From the NCBI GenBank assembly GCA_037951165.1, contig JBBDHG010000026.1, forward strand, positions 1,601,501 through 1,665,500: 64,000 nt of DNA, read 5' to 3'. Shown one piece after another: positions 1 to 11,000 of this stretch (position 1 is the stretch's first letter; every line of letters begins with the position of its first letter). The DNA is from Lophius americanus (taxonomy: Eukaryota; Chordata; Actinopteri; Lophiiformes; Lophiidae). A model generated the notes under the pieces. That model searched no databases, was not told the origin of the DNA, and saw nothing but the letters and a program-made list of their open reading frames with translations. The translations under genes and the position numbers were made by a program.

Positions 1-1921
1 CACAGAGAACTCATTTCTGTTTGTACTGTTTTGTAAAAATGATAATAAAGACTACAGTGCTTCAAGGTTGCTATAAGGGTTTGATGAAGATGCTATTTGA
101 TGAAGAAAACTCTTGTCTTCTTAACGTTTGAAGAAAGGGAATATAACTCATGGAGTCTCAGTTGTCGTCTGTAAACGTAACATAGAAGAAGACATCACGC
201 TCAGTCTCATCCCGGAATCTTCCTCTTCAGATCCGGCAGAATGATTATATGTTTGCAATGTCAGCCAATCTACCAGGTCAGGCTTCCTTGTCCTTCAAAC
301 ACAACACCGCTCACATCATTCGCCAGACACAACATGAGGAAGGACGTCAGAAACAAGTCAGAAGTAGCATTTTTTCCCCCTAACACTAGTAGAAATTTAG
401 TTTTTTATTGCTTCTGCTACTTCATTTTTCAGTATCATGGACAGAGTCCTTGAAAAGACGAGAGGCAGCAGTGGAGTTATGCTACTAGCCTGACATGTTG
501 GCATGACATCGTCTGTTGTTAAAGTCGACGTGAGGTGTGTAGCTGATTGTTCCCAGCTGTGTTAGGATTGAAACACAACTCTTGAAATGCGCTGACGTCG
601 ACATGGAGCGGATCCAAACATTAAAACGTCGTTTCAGACCAAAGTACAAAGGTCGTTTAAAAGGAACATCAGATTTATTTTTCTACACATTTAATAAAAG
701 AAAAAGACCGCAGTTATTGTTTGAGATTATGGCAACATTTCTGGTGATAACACCAGTCAGCCATAACATTAGAAACACCGACTGGTGAGGTCGGATTAAC
801 GCCGTAAATCTTTTTTCGTACACTATGGTACCCACTGTCAGAGGGTGGGATATATTGGACAGCAAGAACATTCTGTCCTTGAAGTTGATGCGTTGGAAGC
901 AGGATAATGGGTGAGTTTAGGGATCAAAGCTACTCTGACAATTTTTGGTAAAAAAAAAAAGGTGGGAGAACCCATTGTGCATTGCAGAGCTGTTTTGGTA
1001 GCGAAAAAAAGGTGGTTTTAATATTCTGGCTAACCAGAATATGGTACCAGAGAGGGGTCAAGACTTTAGCATAAGAATCCAAGTTACATTAACAAAGGCG
1101 ATATTATGATGGTTATACAAGATGCTCTTATATATTACTCCTATTATGATCAAGTATTATCACATTTATACAATTAATTTGTTTTATATATTAAGACTTG
1201 TTAAATATATAGTTGAATATTAAATTTGAATATATAATATTCAAATTTAATTTTTTATCTCCAATTGGAAAAAAAAATCATTCTGATACTAATAATCAAG
1301 ACTGATAATTAGTCAATTGAAGGATAAGACAAGTCACGCTTTAGTAGTTGATCAACTGATTTTTGACTTTTCATGGTAATTCTTGCCAATATATATTCAT
1401 ATAATAAAAATAGGAGATATCACCAGACTTATCCTTAAATGAAAACGGGTTTAAGGAAATCTTTCTACCTCTGAGGCAAATAAACCCTTTTAGTGATCTA
1501 CTGGAATTACCCAAGAAATTAAAACACGGCTTCTTCTTCTCAGCCCGTGAAGAAAATACCTTTTGGAGGCGTGTCATTTTCACAGAATGGTTGGAGCAGA
1601 ACATGAAAGGGATGGCAGCAGGTAACGGGCCTCCTCTGAGAGGTCAGTTGGATTTTTGATGTTCTTTGTTGAAATAGAAGACCTTACCTCAAATCTACCT
1701 ATTAAAACCCCACCGCTCCACAGAGCAGATTCAAGGACAAAACAACATGCGATAGGCACGCACACACGCACGCACGCTCTCATGCATGCACTCACACCAC
1801 GCACACACGCACGCACGCTGGTACTGTTACTGTCAACTATGTTTTTGGCGATTTACTGATCCTGTTTGGTGCCGGTGAAGTTATTGCTACATTCGAAGAA
1901 GAAGGACTTCCGGGGTCTCAC
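1..1921. other. FNTB intron 6 sequence to the left edge, no exon seen
   Basis: AT-rich intron sequence. It holds a (CACG)n-like purine/pyrimidine run at about 1757-1820 and a repeat end near 752-800. I searched the minus strand for the next FNTB exon and saw none. Confidence 0.6.
752..800 (-). repeat. End fragment of TIR-type DNA element (CAATCAGCCATAACATTAT family)
   Basis: Contains CACCAGTCAGCCATAACATT, then a gap, then GACTGGTGAGGTCGGATTAA. This matches the reverse complement of the right end seen at 15020-15060. It is a short decayed fragment. Confidence 0.5.
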
Positions 1922-2005
1922 CTAACATCAACCTCCCCTCCGATGTGCATCACAAAGGAGCCATCTGGCTGCTTCACGGACCATAGGAAATCCAACAGCT
2001 TCTCC
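1922..2005 (-). CDS. fntb: FNTB coding exon 6
   Basis: An 84-bp exon encoding EKLLDFLWSVKQPDGSF followed by VMHIGGEVDV, matching human EKLLQYLYSLKQPDGSFLMHVGGEVDV. The acceptor is TTCTCACCAG and the donor is GTGAGACC. It ends two bases into the next codon. The expected next segment (family motif SAYCAASV) is not found between here and position 1. Confidence 0.96.
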
Positions 2006-5000
2006 CTGGTGAGAAGGAGAGAGAATGTTTACTGGAAAGAAGGTTGATGAAACAAACGGAAAGAGCAAAAAAAAGAAAAAAGGATGGAGTGGAGGAGATG
2101 GGACAACAGGATGAGCAGAGGGTGGAGGAGGGGGAAGGAGTCTGTAACAATAGAGGCACTTCAATTTAATAGGGCACTAAATAAGAGTCAACAAACAAAT
2201 CAAAGCTGTAAAGATGAGTACCTTTAATCTTTTAGAGAATAAACACAGAAGTTGAGGAGTAAACATCACAACAACATGACCACCAAATTCTTTCATAATT
2301 AGCTACTGGTGAAATAACATCAACAAAACTTGTCTGCGAGGTTTCCTGCACTAATCACCGATAATGCTGCTGCTGGAGTGACGTACTGCATAAAATTCAA
2401 TTAGACAGATTTAAAGGCGGACACTCATCATTTCAAAGATCAAATGGATTCCAGATATCATTTTGTACAGCCGCTGATTAAAAGCTTTGAAATTTGATCA
2501 TCATTAATCAACATGTCATTAAAACTTTATAGCATGGGGCCCTTTCATTAAGATAGCATGAGACTTTGTTCAGCCACGTGTTTCCTGAGCGAGCAGTCGG
2601 CCTTTCTGTCCACAGACACATACATTTCTTCCTAAGGACATGAGTTAAATTTTTAGGAGAAAACATCCTCGTGCTCAATAAATGCATGTCTATGTTTGCT
2701 ATTCTCCTCCCACACGCACAATAACGACGTCGCTTCCTCAGTTTGAATCATTTCTTCTTTCACAGATCTCTGCTCTGTGTTTCTCTCGCTTTCACAACAT
2801 CTTCACTCTCTGCTCGCTTGACTTGTTATGGTGCCACAAAACCAGCCAATCAGCGACTCGGGGAGTCTGTTTGCTCTCCAATCGGGTCGCTGGTAGAATT
2901 ATCGACTTAATTCTACGTACGCTGTTAAAAGTATTAACTCTATCCAGAGGAATAGTTGATTTAAATGGAGTATAACCTGAGTGGAATTTGGGATTACTTT
3001 TCTCCAAGTCTGTGATGTGTAAAAAAAAATAAAAAAAACTTTCTTGAGCTTTGCAGCAAATATCAAAAGACGGTGAAGGTGAATGTACCTGTTTTAATTT
3101 AGGTGCACTCAAACGAGCAGCATAAAACAACAGCTTTAGTGTGGGGCTGTTGAAGTACCTGTGTATAACATTATAGGCCTCCTCTGTGCCGATGATGCAG
3201 AGGGCGTTGACGGCGGCGTAGGTAGGAGCGAGGTGGGCGTGTTGTCCCGGTCCCCCGGCAAAACCTCCTGTTGGGCTCTGACAGCGAGCCAGAAACTGAC
3301 ACACACTGGAGAGAAAGGATGAAAAATTTAAGAACGAAACGTCACGTCTTCCCACAAATCTGAAAAAACTCTTTGATGAAAAGTTTGGTGTTACTATATT
3401 GATGAGTTGAGGTATCAGATAATAATGAGAGGATGTTCAACAGTTCTGTTTTGTATAATTGTCGCAGCTATAACCAATGGAGATATGAGGCTTGAAGCAG
3501 GAAGTGGTGTAGCGAGTTGCACGGTAACATGAGAGTATGCCGTTTTAATGAAGTCGGTCTGTGTTGTTGGGAAATCCTGCCCGAAACCGCTCCTCTCACA
3601 AACAGATGAGATCTCACCTGGCTGGTTATATTATTATTATTATTATTACTATTACTGTTGAAGAGCATCGGACCCAGTGAGTAAGAAGCTGCACAATTCT
3701 TCTTGGTCGATTCAAATAATAGCCTTAACACTAATGACAAATGACAAATGGTCCAATTAAACATTGTAGGAGCTTTAATTGTCCATCTCAGGCCTGCAGA
3801 ACTAAGCAGGCTGAAAAGCCAGCACTGATGGATGAGTTCCCTTTAGGTGATGTGACACAAACCGCAGACTATTTGAACCAAGGCATCTTTCTTTGCCGAA
3901 TGAGTTGGACCGAAAATTGCATTAACTTTGGCCAACCGGGTCGGTGCCAATACTGATTTGAGAACCTGTCAAAAATTCAAGGGACAAAGAAGACAATCTG
4001 TGGGAGGCTGTATTGTTAAAAGTCCTTGAAGAGTGCCGGTTCATTTGTGAGTCGATGTAGAAAAACAAAGGTGTCACACTGGTGCTGAGTAGTGCCGGCG
4101 GTTTGCTGGCACGCTTTGCAGAAGTACAGAAATGACAGTGTGGGTTGGCGGCGTGGCTTTGCTCCTCACTGCAGGATTTTCTGTGTTCTATCAACTGGCA
4201 ACCTTCCATTTGATGTGCTTCTGTTTCTGATATGTCCTTTTTTTTTTTAACCTGTCCTGTCCAGCTGCCTCGGCATGTAGAATGAGGATCTGGCTGCCTT
4301 GCAGTGCCAGACTGATTTTAGTCTGACACACCCTTCCTGTTACGTAAACTTCATTTTACTTATTATTATTATGTGTTAGGAGTTGACGAGGGGACCGGAC
4401 TGAAAAAGGGGCTTGGGGGGATGGGAGAAAGGAAGTGGGAAGAAGGAGCGAAATACACGAGACAGCAGGCCCCAGGCCCGGTCGGAGGTCGACCGCCCCA
4501 AGTACAAGTAGGGCCCTCGTCCTCGAGAACTCACGCACACGACAACCGCCCAGCCCCCCAACACAGAGCCCGCTATATGCCCGAGAGGCCAGGAACCCCC
4601 AAACCACACCCCGAAGGAGCGCACCCCCCACATAATTTTATCCTACATTGTTTTTTATTCTTAGGGTTAATCTTCTGGTATTTGGAGTGGAAGGTGGTGG
4701 AAGAAAAGAAAAACTTTTTCCATCTGGGCATAAGACAATAAAGACTTTGAATCTAGGATTCTGAATCAGTCGTGTCTCACAGAGCTAAAAAGTTGATTTG
4801 CCTTTACTTAAAACTTCCCATTAGACCTCCATGCATACAAAGGTGACAGCGATGGCGAGTCTGTGTGTGCAGGATTTAAGTTAATCACCAAACCAGCTGG
4901 TAAGGATCACTGTCTTATGCTGCTGACCTCAGTGAGTAAACGTTAGCCTTCTCTAGCGATCACTGTATGGTCTGAGGAGGAGAGTGAATCTGTCATCTTG

Positions 5001-8000
5001 TTTCACACCGTCTACAAAAACTTCTGAACTTCATGAACCTGCTCAACAAAAAAAACAAAAACACTACTGAGTGATGAGTCACGTCATATTTTGAGCTGCG
5101 TACCAGTGCTCCATGATGCTGTCTTCTGTGGTCAGGTGAAAAACTCAACCCAGAAAGTCTCTCCACCGCTGTGGAACGCGGAGGAGGTGGAATGACTTTA
5201 AGGGCAAATGCACACATGACAAAAAAAAAAGGAAAATCCTGCTCTGTCACTGATGTTTATGCTAAATCCGTCACTAGATTTTGACCCAATGTGGAGCAGA
5301 TCAAGTCTAAACCAGTTCCACACATCTCTTACTATTATTGAATCCATCTACGTGGAAGTCTTCAGATCAGGACTTATCCAGCGTGTGGATTTGGAGCAGA
5401 GGGGATCATGGGTAGTGGAGTTTCTATTTTAGGGCTCGGGTTTAGATTTGTTTCAACTGAGTTTTGAATGTCTTGATTTATCCATTTAATAATCAGGGAA
5501 TAGTTGATGAATGCTTATGTCTGCATATGAATGTCATTTATTTCGAAGATGACTTGTTTTTTTAAATTATATGGTACTCCCATCATGATCGTCTCACTTC
5601 CTGTTGAGAGAGCATCAGGAATTTACATCCCTACAATTAAGTGTTAACACATGCTCGGAAGAGACACTTGTAAGTCTCTCGGCACGGAAACAGGAACCTC
5701 TGGAAAAGCTGAAAAAGTCAGGTGGTGGAGTTAATTGTAATTTGTATTTTTGGTGTGGTTATATTTGCACGTTTAGGCTTTATGTTACATATATCTATCT
5801 TACTTTCAGTTCTACTGTTGTTGATGGTGTGATGTCAGCATATTATGGTTCATCACCATTAAACATGGGTGACAGAAGAACTCGAGCCTTCCCATGGTGA
5901 CTTAGGGAGAGATGACAAAGTTTCAGTTTCAGTGTTCTATGGAAGATAGTTTGTCATTTTCTGGTATATGCAGTGAAAACTTTGGCTTTAACTAAGGGTC
6001 CAGTGTATATTCGGGAAAAATACACTCCCACAAGTATATAAAGTATCCGAAAGCATGAAAATGAGCTTGATGATGTGAGATTGATGTAGTTTCTCAAAGA
6101 GCAATAGATAAATAGGATAATTAAATAAATTGTGTAATTAAGGTGATTGCACTGCTTCATTAGTAATGGTGAAATACTGTACGACACAATAAACAACAAC
6201 AAATACGGCTATCATTGCAAATAGACTTGCTGCAGCTCATTATCTACCAATAATTGCATTGCAGTAATATTTGTTTTACGACAGCAACCATGTCGGACCA
6301 TGAGCTCCTACAATAGATGACAAGAGTCTTTAGCAGTGCACAGACTTTACAGACATACATAGTGCAAGTCTGCGTGTTTATGACTCTATGTGAGGGTCTG
6401 TGTGCGTGAGTGTGTGTGTGTGTGTGTGTGTGTTTATGTGGCTCACTCTGAGGCGACAGCAGCAGGAAGGGGCTCCTCAAGTAACTCCAGACTGTGAAGA
6501 ATCCAGAAGCAAAGCCACGGTCTGCTAGCGTCGAGGCACTGCCCGCAGAAAGCACCACAAAGCACATGATGAGACGGGAATCGGATGACCAATTACAGCA
6601 ATAAAAAGACGATGAGATCAGTCAGTTGGGACACGTGAGAATACACAGACACAGGAGAAGAAAAATGATGGAGCTGACAAACACACACCATTTACTTTAA
6701 GTGGCTGGTGCAGACATAATTCAATCAAAATAAAGTGATCCGATGACGTGAGCCATTTTTAATAACATCATTTTGCGTTTCTAATATCCATTGCCAATTC
6801 TTGGCTGAAATGTGTAATACTGAACCATATATTGGTATAAAAACACACTTCCTGTCAATTACAATCGATCAAATCTGAATGTTCAGAATGACACGGAGGT
6901 AGAGGTCAAGCAGAAGAGACACGCTTGTTCCTTGTTTCCGGTCACAGCAGGTAAGAACTAACATGCAGAAAGGCTTGGTGACCTTCCTGGGAGTAAGCAA
7001 GACATGTCTGTGTAAAAGTGAATACAATGGTATTTCTATTCAAAGCAAAGCAATCAAACCAGACACAGACAGGAAGAGTTCAAATTGAAACACAATCTCT
7101 GAGAGAACTCTAGCACTGAACATGTGACTTGGTTAACATGCTTCCTTCAGCTGCCAGATTCTGAGTCGCCACAGTGGATTGTTCCCGAGATATTTTATTG
7201 GAATCGTTTGAAGCCCCTTCTGACACAACCTTCCCCATTTATCCATTCTTGAGGCTGGCACCAAAAGTACAACCCCGATCCCCACTGGCTGTTTTAAAAC
7301 AGCACATTTAAATGTCAGCAACAGATGGTTTGACACGTGTTCTTTGCTTGCCGGTGTAATACTGTACCTCATAAGCATCTGATAAGTGACGTAAGCCCTT
7401 CTTGAGGTATTGGTAGTGCTGGTCCCGCAACAAAGTCGGCCTGAAGACCAAACACAGGAAAGAAGGATTGAGTTGCCTCAGTATCAGAGAAAATGTCAAC
7501 AAAGGCATCAAAGAAATACTAAATAAAGAAGTGCTGGACACAAACACTGTTGAATCCATTTTCAGTGTATGAGCACTTACAGGCTGAAGTTTTCATATCA
7601 CACTTAAGTTCTGTAGTAATTGGACCAGCGTTGGTTTCCATACTTTTTTGGGGGGGGTCACAAAGAGAGAAATTTCACCCTTTGAACAGTGAATGTGAAG
7701 ACAAATACATTCTGCACACACGTCATTCTACACAGCAGCAAAAAGCAAACTGCAGAAGTGAGATTGATTTAATTACGGATCCCTTTGAATCTTCTTTCAG
7801 AAATGGAGGAGGAGGATGAAACAGACAGTCAGGTGAAAATAGTTTACCATCTCTCAAACTTAGTCTAACATTCTTTGTGAGGTTGTACATTATTATGATG
7901 ACTATTAAATGGAAAACCAGGTAATCATATCTTTTAGGGCACTCCTGTAAAAATGAAGAGGAAGGACGACATTACCAGTTGTCCCTTATCAAAGAGAAAC

Positions 8001-11000
8001 AGCAAGAGAGGCAATCACGGAGATGAAGAGGAGGAAGAAGAGGGAGCACATCACAGAGATGAAGAGGAGGAAGAAGAAGAGGCAGGACATCACAGAGATG
8101 AAGAGTAGGAAGAAGAGGGAGAGCATCACAGAGAGGAATAAGAAGAGGGAGAGCTTCACAGAGACGAAGAGGAGGAAGAAGAGGAGGCAGATCATCACAG
8201 AGATGAAGAGGAGGAAGAAGAGGGAGAGCATCACAGAGATGAAGAGGAAAACATCAGTTCTCCTGTCAAAGTGTTTGACTGCGTTATTAATCACATGATT
8301 GGAGAATTAGAAAGATGCAGCAACTGCAGCATCATGAGATTTGTAAAAGGCTCTTAATCCTTCAAGTAGAAGTTGTTTTTGAGAGGAGGCGGCTCAGATG
8401 TTACCCAACGCTTCAAGAATAAAGTCTTAAACATTAACGCCACCAGGTGAGGATCTCACAGTGTGGCGGCGCTCAGTGTTGAATGTAAACCCACCAAAGC
8501 ATCAGATTTAATAAGTCTGTGAGGCGCCTTGCTGAACAAATTGGTCATCACTGCATTCAGCTCTTATAAGATCCATCTTTATATGATTTTACACTGAAGT
8601 TCTGGATATGTACTGGACATGTGACCAAACTTACACCTGGATGGAAGTGAATTGTAATGATAGGCAAGATCTTTGTATCGCAATCCTCATTTTCATTTAA
8701 AAAATGGAAATTGATGTTAAAATGGTATTTTTCCTTATAAATGAGTCTTATTTAACATATTTCTTGCAGTAGCCTTTGCGTAGGAACGGTGCCCCCAGCT
8801 GGTTCAATGAAAAAGTATTTTTAAATTAAGGCTTAAGAGAGTATTTCATACAAATAATCCAATAGATTTCCACCATTTTTCACCAATAATTTGGGAGCGG
8901 TACCGTTCACATGCTGTGTGATGGCCTTGTGTTGTATGAGAGAAAGATGTGTTTGGAGAATTATCTGAAGAAACAACTTCTTAATGAGAGCTTTACATAT
9001 TTAAATTAACTGCTTTACTTTTGTCACCATACAACTCAGTTACTATAAAATTATTCATTTGTGCTATTATATATGATTGTGTACAATTGAATATATCTTG
9101 CCTGCTGGACATTGTGTATATTAATATATACAATTTCCAGCGTCCTCCCATGAAGATGTGTCTTGATCCACCACTGAGTTCCTGTCCATCTTTTTGTTGT
9201 TAGTGTGTTCCACAGGGATATCTGAACAACTTCCCTCTGAGTCTCCCCCCCCCCGCCCCCCCGCCCTATTTGCTCCCTGCCCTTTTCATGCTGAATTTGC
9301 CAAAACATTTGTAATTACACTCTATCTAGGCAGGATTAGTCACAGATCGCTGAGATGAGGATCACTGCTAAGCGGCTGGGGGCCGGTCTGCCCAACAGTT
9401 TTCATCATCAAACAGGGATTTAACTCAACGGTTTACATTTTGAAGGCACATGTTAGGGAAGTGAAAATATTGGGCGCACCGTTCTACCTGAAGGACCGAG
9501 ATAGTCTGAGCTGGTAGACTGGTTCTGAGATTGTAAGAATTTAATGGTCCCGCTGGATCTGAGTGGCAAGATTCCAGGATGGAACTTGCGGCCCGTGTTC
9601 TTCTCTATTATAACAGATCAGCAATAACTGAGAGCAAACCCATATATCCAAGATAAGTGAGACTCCTTGAGTTAAAGTTGAAGTGCATGAGGAGATAAGG
9701 CTAGCCTGTGTTACCCGATCCCACAGAGGAGTTACTGCAGCAACTTACTGCTGGAAAAGTTCACGCTGGTTCTGATAGTGTCAGAACACAGTGTATCATA
9801 GCTCTCTGTGCGTAAGAAGGCCCATTCTGGGCCTGAGCATCAGGCCAATCTTGATTTTTACATTATTATAATGCAATCATCTGACTGAACACAGGGATTA
9901 GTCATTAGTGGATCTACCCGGTACGGCTGTAGCCTTGTTGCCTATGCCAACAAGGCTACAGCCGTACAGGGTGGATCCACTTCCTTAGAAAAGACTTCTA
10001 GACTGAATCAACTTTTCACACTCACACCTTCTCAGAATCACAGTTAGAAGTTTACAAAATGTTTGTAAACACTGATGCAACCATTTATTTTATAAATGCA
10101 ATAATTACCTAATATATGCTAAATATTTAGGATGTAAATATTTCACTAGTACAGTAAAATAGAGTTTTTAAGGCAGGGAGATTTTCCAGGTGGTGTTTTT
10201 TTTTTGTCAGATGTTGGATGAATGATTTATTACCACTGATGTGAAAACATCTTAAACCTGATGGAAAAATAATATCAATGAAAGTCCAGGTGAAAAATAT
10301 AAAGCCCATACTGTACATAAAACACTTTTCAAGCAGAAGTTTTATCACACTAAGAAAGTTGGATTTAAGAAAGTGATAAAAGACGAGAGGAAAAATAGTT
10401 GTCAATAAGAATTTGAGAAAAGAAAAACACGCTAACTGAAATCTAATTAGTTAGAACTCATGACTGAGGAAACAGCAGTTTTTTTTTTCTACAGCATGTG
10501 GAAACTCTGGATACTTACTGTGGTAAACTGTGTATTTGCTTGTAAACACTGATGACTTCTTCAATGCTGCGTTCCACTTTTTTCTTGTTAGAAAGAAATG
10601 ACAGAAAGGAACAGAGTGTAAACAGTCATTAGGGAATGTTAAAAAATGCCAATAACAAACTGAGTCCTGCCTCATCTGGTCATTTTCATCAGCAATACAC
10701 TAAAATATACAAATATCACATCTTACGTTGATTCAATATAGTTTTCCTTATTGTTTGAAGTTGTTAAAACATTTAACCACATGACTGAGATTGTGACATT
10801 GGCATACTAGAGGCAGGGGAAGTCCATCAGATAATCGTCAAGCTCAACATTCCACAATAACATAACTGTGTGAAAGTCGGGATGCCAGAGGAAATATGAC
10901 TGTATGTCTTTCCATACCCTAGTCACTGTGTAATAACCAAGAATCTGTATAGATATAACCGAACAACATAAAATGAAAACTACCTGCCAAATATTTCTGA

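Noticed and set aside
1..1921. Search for FNTB exon 7 (expected SAYCAASV motif)
   Set aside because: No matching segment on the minus strand; the exon must lie beyond the left edge.
4373..4741. 122-codon ORF in FNTB intron 4
   Set aside because: It is open because the region is GC-rich; frames on both strands are open at once and none is recognisable.
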